Source: Rhizobium leguminosarum
GTDB taxonomy: Bacteria; Pseudomonadota; Alphaproteobacteria; Rhizobiales; Rhizobiaceae
Length of the DNA stretch: 64,000 nucleotides
Reading direction: 5' to 3'
Assembly: GCF_002953715.1 (NCBI RefSeq)
Contig: NZ_CP025012.1
Coordinates: forward strand, 2,604,001-2,668,000
Made by a program: the position numbers and the translations under genes. This document shows, piece by piece, positions 26,297-34,986 of the stretch. How positions within the stretch are numbered: position 1 is the first letter of the stretch; each line of letters starts with the position of its first letter. The notes under the pieces are model-generated. The model did no database searches. It was not told the origin of the DNA and saw only the letters and a list, made by a program, of their open reading frames with translations.

Positions 26297-27301
26297 CTAA
26301 AACCTATCCCGCGCGTCGCTACGCGGATCGCCCACCACGCGGTGCGGCTCGTAGAGGCCGCTCCGCGCCTTGCGTCGCCACGGCCGGGCAATATCGCCGG
26401 GATTGTCGTCGATATCGGCGAGCGATATCGCCGCCGTTCCATCCGCAGGGCATTGCGCCGCCCACCGGCCACCGGGAGCGACGATCCCCGAAGACACCGG
26501 GCCGGCTAAACCGGGATGTGCGAGTATGGAAAAACTCACCCAGTACCTGTTGCTCGCCGCATACCCCTGCACCTCGGCGGCGAAGGAGGTATCGTTGGCC
26601 GGCGTCCCCCCAGTGGACGAAAACAGCACGCAGTGGACATCGAGCCGCTCGTATTCGGTGAAAATTTCAGGAAAGTTGCACTCCATACCGAGCGAGCAGC
26701 CAAAGCGGATGCCGTCGACCTCGAAGGTCACGGGGATCGAACCCGGCGTGTACATAAAGGAGATCTTGGTGTTCGACAGCAGGCGCTCGTCGTAGCGCGT
26801 CACCAGTTCGCCTCGGTCGGAGACGACATAGAGGCTGTTGTGCGGCCGGTGCGGCGCCGTCAGCGGATGCACCGAACCGATGACCGTCCAGAGTCCCAAC
26901 TCACGCGCCAGCCTGCGCGTTGAATCCAACTCCTCGCGAAGCACCGCCCATTCGAACCGTCGCCAATCGGAAAGCCCGATCTCTCGCGGCCCGATTTCCG
27001 ACATGATGCGCTTGTTCGGCGATGATGTCGCCCCTTCGGGAAAATGGACGAGCCGCGCGCCCGCCTCCCGCGCCTGCCGCATCAGCAGGCGCATCTCCTG
27101 GCCGCTCCAGCGAAGCTTGTCGATATCGCGGGGATCGTCCGCATAGGTGGACTGCGCCACGGCGAGACGCAGGCGTCTTGCCTCAGGCGCTGCGTCGTTC
27201 GCCGACTTGGGGAGAACATGCATGCGGGCAGTGGTGTAGGATTCACCCGTCTTGGCGGCGCGCGCACGCACCCGCCGTTTGAAATTTCCATTCTCAGTCA
27301 T
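26297..27301 (-). CDS. Carbon-nitrogen hydrolase (nitrilase superfamily)
   Basis: Protein of 334 aa. The first 30 residues (NFKRRVRARAAKTGESYTTAR) form a short basic motif that recurs at the N-terminus of some otherwise unrelated proteins. The rest is a nitrilase domain with FPEGATSSP (catalytic Glu), GCSLGMECNFPEI (catalytic Cys) and FSSTGGTPAND. The region where the catalytic Lys usually sits reads YDERLLSNTK, so the lysine assignment is uncertain. Likely an amidase or nitrilase with an unknown substrate. The ATG at 27301 was preferred to a start 13 codons upstream. Confidence 0.82.
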   Translation of the reverse strand: MTENGNFKRRVRARAAKTGESYTTARMHVLPKSANDAAPEARRLRLAVAQSTYADDPRDIDKLRWSGQEMRLLMRQAREAGARLVHFPEGATSSPNKRIMSEIGPREIGLSDWRRFEWAVLREELDSTRRLARELGLWTVIGSVHPLTAPHRPHNSLYVVSDRGELVTRYDERLLSNTKISFMYTPGSIPVTFEVDGIRFGCSLGMECNFPEIFTEYERLDVHCVLFSSTGGTPANDTSFAAEVQGYAASNRYWVSFSILAHPGLAGPVSSGIVAPGGRWAAQCPADGTAAISLADIDDNPGDIARPWRRKARSGLYEPHRVVGDPRSDARDRF

Positions 27302-27658
27302 ATCAGGGCCTCTCACGTTCCGGACATCGTTCCCCAGCAACAGCCCAAAACATCAGGACCAAGATCACGACCCGAGACGAAAGTCCCTTTGCCTCCGGTT
27401 GAAGACCCTGCTGGGGAAGGTCTGGAGAGGTTCGGCGTTAGGCCACGCCGAGCCAAAGATGCCGAGGCGGCCGCGATTCGTCAATTCGGGGAAGCCGGCG
27501 GTGGCGGCTTGGCACCACGACACACATAAAAACAAAGACCTGAAGCCATCGCATGAATCAAATTCTAAGCGAGCAGTTTTGGTGTCATCGACACAAAACT
27601 CGTGTCAGACTGTGCAAGCTGCGCACACGCCGGCGCGCCGATAGAGAAAGCCGAAGCA
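27302..27658. other. Intergenic region, no gene seen
   Basis: About 357 bp between the divergent nitrilase and the small gene at 27659. Open frames exist on both strands, but all are Arg/Pro-rich and lack family features. The 5' end (27302-27340) presumably contains the nitrilase promoter; I see no palindrome or terminator worth naming. Confidence 0.4.
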
Positions 27659-27874
27659 ATGCACAAGTTCACCGTATCAATCACCCGGGAGATCGAGGCC
27701 GATACCGCCGAGGAGGCCGCCTTGCTCATGTACCAGGAACTATCAACCGGACCGATCCCTGACCGCTACTCCGTCACCGACGAGACGAAGGTGGCCACGG
27801 AGGTGAAGCTGGACCGGGACAAGGCCGACGAATTCGCCAGCATCGATCACACCGCCGATCCCGGCAACTGGTAA
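27659..27874 (+). CDS. Small acidic hypothetical protein, 71 aa
   Basis: Product MHKFTVSITREIEADTAEEAALLMYQEL... is an acidic soluble protein whose first half resembles the amphipathic beta-alpha unit found in small DUF-type proteins of rhizobia. GAGAAAG lies upstream of the ATG; a GTG 19 codons earlier would add a Cys-containing leader (SDCASCAHAG) and cannot be excluded. No function recognised. Confidence 0.6.
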   Translation: MHKFTVSITREIEADTAEEAALLMYQELSTGPIPDRYSVTDETKVATEVKLDRDKADEFASIDHTADPGNW

Positions 27875-27936
27875 GCCTCAGGTGACCCGCTGGGACTGGC
27901 CGACATCCCATCGATAGCAGTCTTTGAGAAAGCCTG

Positions 27937-28289
27937 ATGGAATATGATCCGCACTACCCGACAATCCTGCCGGACTTCATCGCGCTTTCGCTCGTCTTCG
28001 TTTTGAACATCCTGATACCTGTTTCAGCAATTTTCGCTGCGCGAAGGCTCAAGCGGCTTAGATGGCTGCCACACACAATCGCATTTCCATGGGTGTTCTT
28101 CTCGCCATTGACGCTCGCCATATTGACGACGCCGACCATGGCGGCAGACGAAGTTGGCGGCCCCGGCGACAGCCTCCTCGTACTTCCGATCTTGGGGGAA
28201 CGCCAACGGTACTCGTTGTTTACGCTATCGTTTTGCTTGGTCTGCGCGCAAAACGCCAAAACCCCTCCCAACCACACCTGCCCTCCTGA
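27937..28289 (+). pseudogene. Three-helix membrane protein, frameshifted at a G5 run
   Basis: From the ATG at 27937 the frame encodes two clear helices (about residues 12-35 and 46-68) and the start of a third (LLVLPILG). It then leaves the coding phase at GGGGG (28194-28198). With one more G the frame continues [21 protein letters not shown] and stops at 28289, completing a third helix with a basic cytoplasmic end (about 117 aa in all). As sequenced, the frame instead runs in phase into dapB, producing an artificial 378-codon fusion. Function unknown. Confidence 0.65.
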
Positions 28290-28302
28290 GTTAGGAAAGA
28301 CC

Positions 28303-29073
28303 GTGACCTCACCAATCAAAATAGCCGTCGCCGGCGCGAACGGCCGCATGGGGCGCGCCATCTTGCCGCTGCTGGCGGCCGATCCGGCTTTGGCGTTCGT
28401 CGGCGGCATCGGCCGTGAGGGCTCCGCAGGCGCCGGGCTGATCGACCGTTCGGCCGCGATTAAGGCGGCCGACGTGATCTTGGATTTCACGACGGGAAGC
28501 GCTGCCGCCGAACTTGCCGGCTTGTGCGCTTCGGCCGGTGGACCGGCCCTGGTGATCGGGGCGACGGGTTTCGAGCCGGATGAACTCGAACGGATCGCAG
28601 AGGCTGCTCGCGCGATTCCGATCCTGCGCTCCGGCAATTTCTCCATCGGCGTCAACATGCTGGTCGGCCTGGTCGCCCAGGCGGCCCGCGCCCTTCCCGC
28701 GCATGGCTGGGATATCGAAATCCTCGAAGCTCATCACAACAGGAAGATCGACGCGCCGTCCGGCACGGCACTGATGCTCGGCGAAGCCGCCGCCGAGGGC
28801 CGTGGAATTTCCCTTGCATCCGTCGAGCGGCGCGGGCGCGACGGCATCACCGGCGAGCGCCCAACCGGCGAAATCGGCTTCGCCGTGTTGCGCGCCGGCG
28901 GGATCGTCGGAGAACACAGCGTGCTCTTTGCCGCCGCCGAGGAAGTTGTGACGCTCTCGCATTCGGCTCTCGATCGCGGCATGTTCGCCCGCGGCGCGCT
29001 TGCCGCCGCCCGTTGGATCGCAGGGCGCGCACCCGGCGAATACGGCATGGGAGATGTTCTGGGGCTGGCCTGA
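28303..29073 (+). CDS. dapB: 4-hydroxy-tetrahydrodipicolinate reductase
   Basis: Reduces the heterocycle of the lysine/diaminopimelate pathway with NAD(P)H. The 256-aa product has the nucleotide-binding GANGRMG (11-17), [15 protein letters not shown], the substrate/catalytic segment [16 protein letters not shown], and the C-terminal [20 protein letters not shown]...[10 protein letters not shown]. The start is the GTG at 28303 behind TAGGAAAG; this length fits the family. The open frame upstream belongs to the frameshifted membrane gene. It differs noticeably from the dapB I remember for rhizobial chromosomes, so it may be a second copy (inference). Confidence 0.92.
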   Translation: MTSPIKIAVAGANGRMGRAILPLLAADPALAFVGGIGREGSAGAGLIDRSAAIKAADVILDFTTGSAAAELAGLCASAGGPALVIGATGFEPDELERIAEAARAIPILRSGNFSIGVNMLVGLVAQAARALPAHGWDIEILEAHHNRKIDAPSGTALMLGEAAAEGRGISLASVERRGRDGITGERPTGEIGFAVLRAGGIVGEHSVLFAAAEEVVTLSHSALDRGMFARGALAAARWIAGRAPGEYGMGDVLGLA

Positions 29074-29081
29074 GAACTGGC

Positions 29082-30002
29082 TCACTGCATATCCAGGATT
29101 GCCGAAGCGACGACGACTTCGGTTCCGGCCAGCCCGACGGAGCAAAACAGGGTCGTATCCTCGGGCGATCCCCGACCGGCCACTTTCCCGGCAATGATAT
29201 CGGCAAGGTCGGCCATGCGATGCTCATTGCCGGAGCCGGTGAGGAAAAAGGGCGAAGCATAGGCGCGCGTCTGTTCGGGAGAGTCCGTCGCGATCACGGC
29301 TGCGACATCGGCGATATCCAGGCCGAGTTCGTATCCCTCATGTGTTTTCGGGCCGACGGTGTTGACGTGCACGCCGGGTTTCAAATCCCGCGCATGGATG
29401 ACGGGCATCTGGCTCGTCGTCGCGCAGATGACGATGTCGGCACCATCGACGGCTTCAGAGGCGCTGCCGGCAGGCTCCACTTCAATATCGAAGGCCTGCT
29501 GCATCTCAGCTGCAAAGGCGGCGCAACTTTTCTCGTCGCGGCTAAAGACGCGGGCGCGGTCCAGTTTCCGAACGGCGGCAGCCGCGGCAAGCTGGGTTCG
29601 TGCTTGGGCTCCACTGCCGACGATCCCGACGATCCTGGCATCCGGCGCACTAAGGTGGCGGATCGCGACTCCTCCGATCGCACCGGTTCTGAGGTTGCCG
29701 AGACGCTCTCCGAGAACAATGCCCTTGAGCTTCGCATTGTCAGCCGACCACACCGCGACGATCTGCGAATGCTCCGCCCCGTCGAATGTTTCATAGACCC
29801 GGAAGCCCGCGAGCGGTGTGTCGCCGAGGATGCCGCCGACGGTGAAGACAAGATCGCCGCGATCGGGAAACGAGACATGATGCCGGGGCGGAGAGATCAG
29901 CCGATTGCCGGCTCTCGCGAGAAAGGCGGTCTCGAGCGCATCGATTGCGACCGCCATCAACGCGCTGCCGACCAGATCCTCGTCTTTCAGAATTTTCGTC
30001 AC
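29082..30002 (-). CDS. Ornithine cyclodeaminase/mu-crystallin family protein
   Basis: NAD(P)-dependent enzyme of 306 aa with the Rossmann motif VGIVGSGAQARTQL (about 121-134), FRVYETFDGAEHSQIVAV and the C-terminal GTTLFCSVGLAGTEVVVAS-like segment (SVGLAGTE). Members deaminate ornithine to proline or reduce cyclic imines. The start is set at the GTG at 30002 behind TGGAGG; an ATG slightly upstream lies before that site. It converges with dapB, nine bases apart. Substrate undetermined. Confidence 0.9.
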   Translation of the reverse strand: MTKILKDEDLVGSALMAVAIDALETAFLARAGNRLISPPRHHVSFPDRGDLVFTVGGILGDTPLAGFRVYETFDGAEHSQIVAVWSADNAKLKGIVLGERLGNLRTGAIGGVAIRHLSAPDARIVGIVGSGAQARTQLAAAAAVRKLDRARVFSRDEKSCAAFAAEMQQAFDIEVEPAGSASEAVDGADIVICATTSQMPVIHARDLKPGVHVNTVGPKTHEGYELGLDIADVAAVIATDSPEQTRAYASPFFLTGSGNEHRMADLADIIAGKVAGRGSPEDTTLFCSVGLAGTEVVVASAILDMQ

Positions 30003-30088
30003 GGCCGAACCTCCAGCCCATGCCGGCATGCTGCAACCCCAACCCCGCTTGAGGTTAATAGGTGAGGCAAGCCGAAATGCGCTGAAAC

Positions 30089-30595
30089 CTAACCGACCAG
30101 ACGGCGAGCCATCATGACGTCGTCGATCTCCCTGCCCTCCTCCAGAACCCCGGCGGGAATCCTGCCGATCTCGGAAAAGCCTTCCCGCTGATAGAACCGT
30201 ATTGCCGCCGGGTTCTCCGCGCTGACGAAGAGTTCCAGCTGCAGGATGCCGATATCGCGCGCGTGATCGGCAACCGCGCTGAGCAGCTTCCCAGCAAGGC
30301 CCGTTCCGCGCAGGCTCCTTCTTATGTAAACCATGATGATCGTCGCGCGATGGACCATCTTGCTCGACCGCTGCCGAAGCAGGCCCGTTATGCCGACAGG
30401 TTCGCCATCCTGAAAGGCGATGAAAACCGGCTCGTTCAGGCGATTGCGCCACTCCTCGAGAGAAAGAGCCGCCCAGTCTTCGTAGCGGCTTGCAAAGAGG
30501 GAAGGTTCGGTGCGAAGCGCTTCCAGACGGATGCGCCGGAAAGCCTCCACTTCGTCTGCCTGGATATGTCTGATCGTCGTGCCGCTTCCATCCAT
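30089..30595 (-). CDS. GNAT-family N-acetyltransferase
   Basis: Acetyltransferase of 168 aa: N-terminal RHIQADEVEAFRRIRLEAL, acetyl-CoA loop RRSLRGTGLAGKLLSAV (about 98-114, Q/R-x-x-G-x-G/A), and LFVSAENPAAIRFYQREGFSEIGR. The ATG at 30595 follows AGGAGG at the right distance. Probably same transcript direction as the ornithine-cyclodeaminase-like gene, 86 bp upstream of it. Acceptor unknown. Confidence 0.9.
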   Translation of the reverse strand: MDGSGTTIRHIQADEVEAFRRIRLEALRTEPSLFASRYEDWAALSLEEWRNRLNEPVFIAFQDGEPVGITGLLRQRSSKMVHRATIIMVYIRRSLRGTGLAGKLLSAVADHARDIGILQLELFVSAENPAAIRFYQREGFSEIGRIPAGVLEEGREIDDVMMARRLVG

Positions 30596-30728
30596 CGGGA
30601 CCTCCTGCAAGATGAGAGGTACTCTCAATACAGATGGCCCCAGCCGTCAACCGGTGTCAGGAAGCTTGGTACTTTAGCATATGCTCGGAGTTACGAGATC
30701 GAACGGAATCCATCATCTCAAGCGCCGA

Positions 30729-31151
30729 TCACTGCGCTGGGCTCCCCAGCCGACCGCCCTTCCGGATGACCGGTCCATCGGTTGGCCCGACTGCCGATTG
30801 ATCGGTCGGCCTCACGGCCGGTTCGTCGGTCGGTCCGCCCACTGGTTTACCAGTTGGCCCGTCGACCGGCTGGCCGGTGGACCGGACGACCAAGGGATCG
30901 GCTGGCTGGACGGCGGATTGATCGGTTGTTGGCCCGGGCACCGACTCCCCGGTTGCCGCGGGCGCCGGCTCGCCGGTTGCCGCGTTCAACGGCTCACCGG
31001 TTGGTCCGGCCGCTGATTGCTCGGTTGGCTTGTCGATCGCGAATGGTACAACTTCACGGATGATGAAGAGAAGAACTATCCCGACCAACGTGCACGTAAG
31101 CGCGTAGAGAAGGAAATATTTCAGTGCACATACCCCGTTGATTGGCAGCAC
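30729..31151 (-). CDS. Membrane-anchored protein with octapeptide Pro/Thr repeats
   Basis: About 140 aa. One membrane helix (KYFLLYALTCTLVGIVLLFII, about 11-31) follows a short N-terminus. The rest is a degenerate eight-residue repeat of the type G-P-T-x-x-P-x-x (for example GPTGKPV, GPTDEPA, RPTDQSA, GPTDGPV), about eleven units, low in aromatic residues. The DNA shows the matching 24-bp period. Start uncertain: GTG at 31151 or TTG at 31154, with no strong ribosome-binding site. It may be a surface or periplasm-spanning stalk. The opposite strand also stays open because of the repeat. Confidence 0.5.
   Translation of the reverse strand: MLPINGVCALKYFLLYALTCTLVGIVLLFIIREVVPFAIDKPTEQSAAGPTGEPLNAATGEPAPAATGESVPGPTTDQSAVQPADPLVVRSTGQPVDGPTGKPVGGPTDEPAVRPTDQSAVGPTDGPVIRKGGRLGSPAQ
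30750..31035. repeat. Degenerate 24-bp tandem repeat
   Basis: Recurring (C/T)CGGTTGGTCCG- and GATTGATCGGT-like blocks spaced 24 bp apart, coding for the octapeptide units of the overlapping gene. Units have drifted, so the array is old or selected at protein level. Unit number could vary by slippage between strains. Confidence 0.6.
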
Positions 31152-31466
31152 CAACTTGACAATGGTGCAAATGATATTTCCACATTATTGAACGATACTT
31201 GAAAAAAGGCAATCATTTTTAACAAGAGCCACGAAATTTCAAAAATGCACAGAACGGGATAAGGTAGTTATTGTAGATATTTAGGAAGCGCCTCCCCGAT
31301 GCTCAATTTGTCTTGAGGTCTCGGCACGCCCAAGGAAGGCCCCGGAACCCAGATCCGGGATCTGCCAGGCGAAGACAGCCCCGGCGATATCGGCTAGATT
31401 GCGTGTGCCGGCAGCCTGCTTTCGAGGGTGAGGCCCTCCAGGATCGGTGGCGGCAGGGGGATCCGC
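31152..31466. other. AT-rich intergenic region
   Basis: About 315 bp between the divergent repeat protein and the decarboxylase. The part 31150-31290 is clearly richer in A and T than its surroundings (for example GAAAAAAGGCAATCATTTTTAAC and GTAGATATTTAGG), and likely contains promoters for both genes. No gene, hairpin or repeat recognised. Confidence 0.4.
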
Positions 31467-32870
31467 ATGACGGCAATTGCATCTCTGTTTCAGGAAGCCG
31501 CCCGCCTTGCGGCGGGATTCCGGCAGGCAGCGCCCGCCCGCCATGTGCCTGTCCACGATTACGCAGCCTCGCTTGCCTGTTTCGAAGAGCCGCTGCCGGC
31601 GGCCGGTTCCGATATGCTTGATGTCATCAGGCGTCTCTCGGACGGCGCCGAACCCGGGCTGCATGCGACCACAGGGCCGCGCTTTTTCGGCTGGGTCATC
31701 GGCGGCTCCCATCCGGTCGGCGTTGCGGCTGATTTCCTCACCAGCGCCTGGGGCCAGAATGCCGGAAACCATGCCGTTGCCCCGGCCGCGTCTGCCGTCG
31801 AGACCGTCGCGGCGAGATGGCTCCTCGATCTCCTGCAACTGCCGGCCGAAAGCTCGGTCGGTTTCGTCACGGGTGCGACGGTGGCGAACTTCACCTGCCT
31901 TGCCGCCGCACGCCGCGAGGTGCTGCGCCAGGTGGGTTGGGATGCCGATGCCAACGGCCTGTTCGGCGCCCCCGAGATTACCGTGCTGATTGGCGACGAT
32001 GCCCACACAACGGTGTTCTCCGCGCTGCAATTCCTAGGCCTCGGCCACGATCGCGTGCTGCGCGTGCGCACCGATCCGGTCGGCCGGATAGACCCGGCCG
32101 CGCTGGCGGGCACACTCGATACCGTCTCTGGACCTGCCATCGCCATTCTCCAGGCGGGGCAGATCAATACTGGCGCCTTCGACGATTTCGCCGCCATCAT
32201 CCCGTTGGTGAAGGCGAAAGGCGCCTGGGTGCATGTCGATGGTGCCTTTGGCCTCTGGGCGCAGGCATCGATGAAGACCAGCCACCTCAGCCGCGGCATC
32301 GAAGCGGCCGACAGCTGGGCGACTGACGGCCACAAATGGCTGCAGACGCCCTATGATTGCGGCTATGCCATCGTCCGCGACGAACTCGCCCATCGCCGCG
32401 CGATGACGATCGCCGCGAGCTATCTGCCGCTCGCCGGGCAAGGCGAACGCGATCCCTCCCATTATGTGCCCGAGCTTTCGAGAAGGGCACGCGGCTTTGC
32501 CACCTGGGCGATGCTGAAACATCTCGGCCGCGACGGCATCACCACCCTCATCGATCAGTGCTGCGCCTCAGCGCGGCTGATCGCCGATCTCCTGTCGCGG
32601 CAACCGGGCATCGGCATACTGAACGACGTCGTGCTGAACCAGCTCGTCATCCGCTTCGGAACGGACTTGCCCCCCGAAGAAGGCGACGCGCTGACGCGAA
32701 AGACGATCGAAAAGATCCAGGCGGACGGCATGATCTTCGCCGGCGGCGCCAAATGGCGCGGCCGCGACGTCCTGCGCCTCTCCGTCACCAATTTCCAGAC
32801 GACATCAGATGAGGCGCAACTCGCCGCACAAAGCATTATCACCGCGTTCAAGAGTGTCAGTCGAGGGTGA
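31467..32870 (+). CDS. PLP-dependent decarboxylase (group II, DDC/GAD-like)
   Basis: Decarboxylase-fold enzyme of 467 aa. The PLP lysine is in DSWATDGHKWLQTPYDCG; the cofactor-stacking segment GFVTGATVANFTCLAAAR, and HVDGAFGLWA (the Asp that binds the pyridine nitrogen) are present. Family members decarboxylate aromatic amino acids, glutamate or 2,4-diaminobutyrate; sequence alone does not decide. The start ATG at 31467 has GGCAGGGGGATC upstream. Confidence 0.9.
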   Translation: MTAIASLFQEAARLAAGFRQAAPARHVPVHDYAASLACFEEPLPAAGSDMLDVIRRLSDGAEPGLHATTGPRFFGWVIGGSHPVGVAADFLTSAWGQNAGNHAVAPAASAVETVAARWLLDLLQLPAESSVGFVTGATVANFTCLAAARREVLRQVGWDADANGLFGAPEITVLIGDDAHTTVFSALQFLGLGHDRVLRVRTDPVGRIDPAALAGTLDTVSGPAIAILQAGQINTGAFDDFAAIIPLVKAKGAWVHVDGAFGLWAQASMKTSHLSRGIEAADSWATDGHKWLQTPYDCGYAIVRDELAHRRAMTIAASYLPLAGQGERDPSHYVPELSRRARGFATWAMLKHLGRDGITTLIDQCCASARLIADLLSRQPGIGILNDVVLNQLVIRFGTDLPPEEGDALTRKTIEKIQADGMIFAGGAKWRGRDVLRLSVTNFQTTSDEAQLAAQSIITAFKSVSRG

Positions 32871-32946
32871 CGCATCAACTCCCTTGGTTCGCCCGAACAC
32901 GGAATTGTGCTATCGCCGGCCCTGTTCGCTTGAAGAGAGAAGAAGC

Positions 32947-33267
32947 GTGAAAAACGTCCTGTTCGTCTGCAGTCAGAACAAGCTTCGCAGCCCGACGGCC
33001 GAACAGGTCTTCGCGAGCTGGCCTGATATCGAAGTCTCCTCGGCCGGCACCAACAATGATGCCGAAAATCCGTTATCGAACGAGCTGATCGAATGGGCCG
33101 ATATCGTCTTCGTCATGGAGAAGGCTCACCGCACGAAGGTCCAGGGCAAGTACCGGTCAGCTCTCAAGGACAAGCGATTGATATGCCTTCATATTCCCGA
33201 TGACTACGATTTCATGGACCCCGCGCTCGTGCAACTGTTGAAGGCAAAGGTGCCTCGGCATCTCTAG
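32947..33267 (+). CDS. Low-molecular-weight phosphatase-like protein
   Basis: Short protein of 106 aa related to LMW protein-tyrosine phosphatases. The P-loop is present in the form VCSQNKLRSPTAEQVF (Cys8 and Arg14 of C-x5-R-S). SSAGTNNDAENPLS and IEWADIVFVMEKAHRTKV follow, then a DDYDFMDP segment that could supply the general acid. It is shorter than the 150-aa classical enzymes and belongs to a compact subgroup of unknown substrate. GTG start at 32947 behind AGAGAGAAG, 76 bp after the decarboxylase stop, perhaps co-transcribed. Confidence 0.85.
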   Translation: MKNVLFVCSQNKLRSPTAEQVFASWPDIEVSSAGTNNDAENPLSNELIEWADIVFVMEKAHRTKVQGKYRSALKDKRLICLHIPDDYDFMDPALVQLLKAKVPRHL

Positions 33268-33358
33268 GTTCGATGGTCTCGATCCCGAGACCTATCTAGG
33301 CGACGTCCTTCCCGATTTCGGCGATGAACCTTCCGTTTACGCTGCCCATTTCTTGACC

Positions 33359-34017
33359 CTATATTTCTGCTGTCAGCGGCAGATGCCAGAACGGCAGGAA
33401 CCGAGCGAGATGCCAAAAAATGCCCGGAAGAAAGTCATCAGAGCACCTTTTGTCGGCGGAATCGTCCACTTCGACCACCGCAAACCACTGCTTTGAGCTT
33501 CTGGTCGGATAATAGTCCTCGGTCGGATAATAATACCTCGTGTAGCATTGAGACGGCCGTGTTCCCTTCGGCAAAATTCCAACCCGAATGAGATCCTGAA
33601 GGGTATCCCGTTGAGCCGATATCTCCTTGTCGATGAAATCGGCGACAATCGCCCGGAGTTCAGGATAACTGGCGACGCAATGGCTTAAGGCTTGCTCCTC
33701 GTTGCCCCGATGTGCGGAGACGATGTAACCGACGCTGCCGGCGACTGGCTTGTGCGCGCCAAGCTTGCTTCCATCCAGAACCGTGTGACCTTTCAGGACG
33801 CCGAGCTTTTCGATCAGCGACCGATATCATTCGATCTGGTCGTCCACCCGATCCGAACAAAGAACCAAAGTCTGTGGCGTCATCTGGTCTTTCAGATCGG
33901 GCGTTGACCACTCAATCGCCCAGGGGGCGCCGGCGTCGGCAGGGGCTCCAGTGCGGGGATTTCTCGCACCGCCGCAACGGCGGGCGAATATGCCGTGAGA
34001 AGGGCAATGGCAAACAT
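33359..34017 (-). pseudogene. Exported protein of unknown family, frameshifted and with a stop
   Basis: A signal-peptide-like start (MFAIALLTAYSPAVAA) at 34017 leads into a Pro-rich stretch. At a G5 run on the plus strand (33923-33927) one missing base throws the frame; the correct phase resumes AIEWSTPDLKDQMTPQTLVLCSDRVDDQIE. A TGA at 33827-33829 (probably CGA, Arg, originally) interrupts it. Thereafter about 155 codons stay open (YRSLIEKLGVLKG..., GYIVSAHRGNEEQALSHC..., CYTRYYYPTEDYYPT) to the TAG at 33359. Restored length about 219 aa. I do not recognise the family. Two independent lesions make real decay likely. Confidence 0.65.
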
Positions 34018-34102
34018 CGTGCCCTTATATAACATAAGCGCTGCCTGCGAACGTGGTCCCAACTGCCTTCATCTAACAGCCCGTCTCTCTATCATCCATT
34101 TC

Positions 34103-34696
34103 TCATGCCTCGCGATTAGAAAGAACGTGGCTTCTGATCATGTGAATCGAGATATTCAGCAATTTCACCCCGACGCGTCCCCGACCATTGCCCTGACCAA
34201 ATACACTTGCGAGTAAATGATCATAAACTTCCAGTAGAGAGAGCCACAATTCGTCACCGCCTACCTCTTGCTTCACCTCTGCACCTTTCTGAAGTGCCTC
34301 CCAATACTCCATGACAAGATGAACGATCTTAGGATCACGCTCTGCCAGTTCAACCAATTGCCGTAACATCCCGGCAGTTCCCTGTTCAAAGCGCGTTTCA
34401 CCGGACGCTTCATCGCGATACGAGAGATCGACCACAAGTTCGTCGTCGGGCGCAACCTCATAATGGGCCAATTTTTCTGGCGCGCATTCGGGCGGCACAT
34501 ATATTGCGAAGCCGTTGTCTTGATTGTCGTTGAGCTTGAGAAACGCGTCGCGCATAAAACTTGGCAGTTTCTCCACTTCTTCGGGCGCGATTTCTTGCAG
34601 CCGGGCGAACCAGGCTCGGAAGTCTCGACTGTGCCATAAAGCTCTCAATTCGCTCTGTTGTTCATCTGCAAGAGCAGTCACAATCCTTCCCTCCAT
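34103..34696 (-). CDS. Hypothetical protein, 197 aa
   Basis: Soluble, acidic, mostly helical protein starting MEGRIVTALADEQQSELRALW. No signal peptide, membrane segment or motif I can name; PPECAPEKLAHYEVAPDDELVVDLSY in the middle looks like a beta-rich linker. Base composition is lower in GC than in neighbouring genes (many A/T-ending codons), hinting at later acquisition. GGAGG lies just before the ATG. It lies downstream of the pseudogene's start, on the same strand. Confidence 0.6.
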   Translation of the reverse strand: MEGRIVTALADEQQSELRALWHSRDFRAWFARLQEIAPEEVEKLPSFMRDAFLKLNDNQDNGFAIYVPPECAPEKLAHYEVAPDDELVVDLSYRDEASGETRFEQGTAGMLRQLVELAERDPKIVHLVMEYWEALQKGAEVKQEVGGDELWLSLLEVYDHLLASVFGQGNGRGRVGVKLLNISIHMIRSHVLSNREA

Positions 34697-34986
34697 TTCT
34701 CCACGTGGCTCAAACCTGCATTACACCGCGCCTGGGAAAAGAGCTATGTCGGGGCGCATCACCGCCTTCGCCGGCCTTGAGCGCTCCGAAGTGTAAAGGC
34801 TTCGCTTCCGTCCCTGACGCGGACGCAGCAATGGATGCCCAATCCGATGTTCTGTACCGGGCGATTAACGTTCCCGAATGTCCAGGCAGGCAGCATTGCC
34901 TGCCTCCTTTTAGTCGCCCGTCTTCCCATTGCCACACGCTCCGCTTATAGCTCCCCGCCCGTTCCGATCGCGCGAGGAGGAGAGCC

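Noticed and set aside
26104..26472. 122-codon minus-strand frame overlapping the nitrilase 3' end
   Set aside because: Out of phase with the nitrilase, Arg-rich, no start signal.
30750..31035. Possible CRISPR array because of regular 24-bp spacing
   Set aside because: Units are contiguous and degenerate without unique spacers, and they encode an octapeptide repeat.
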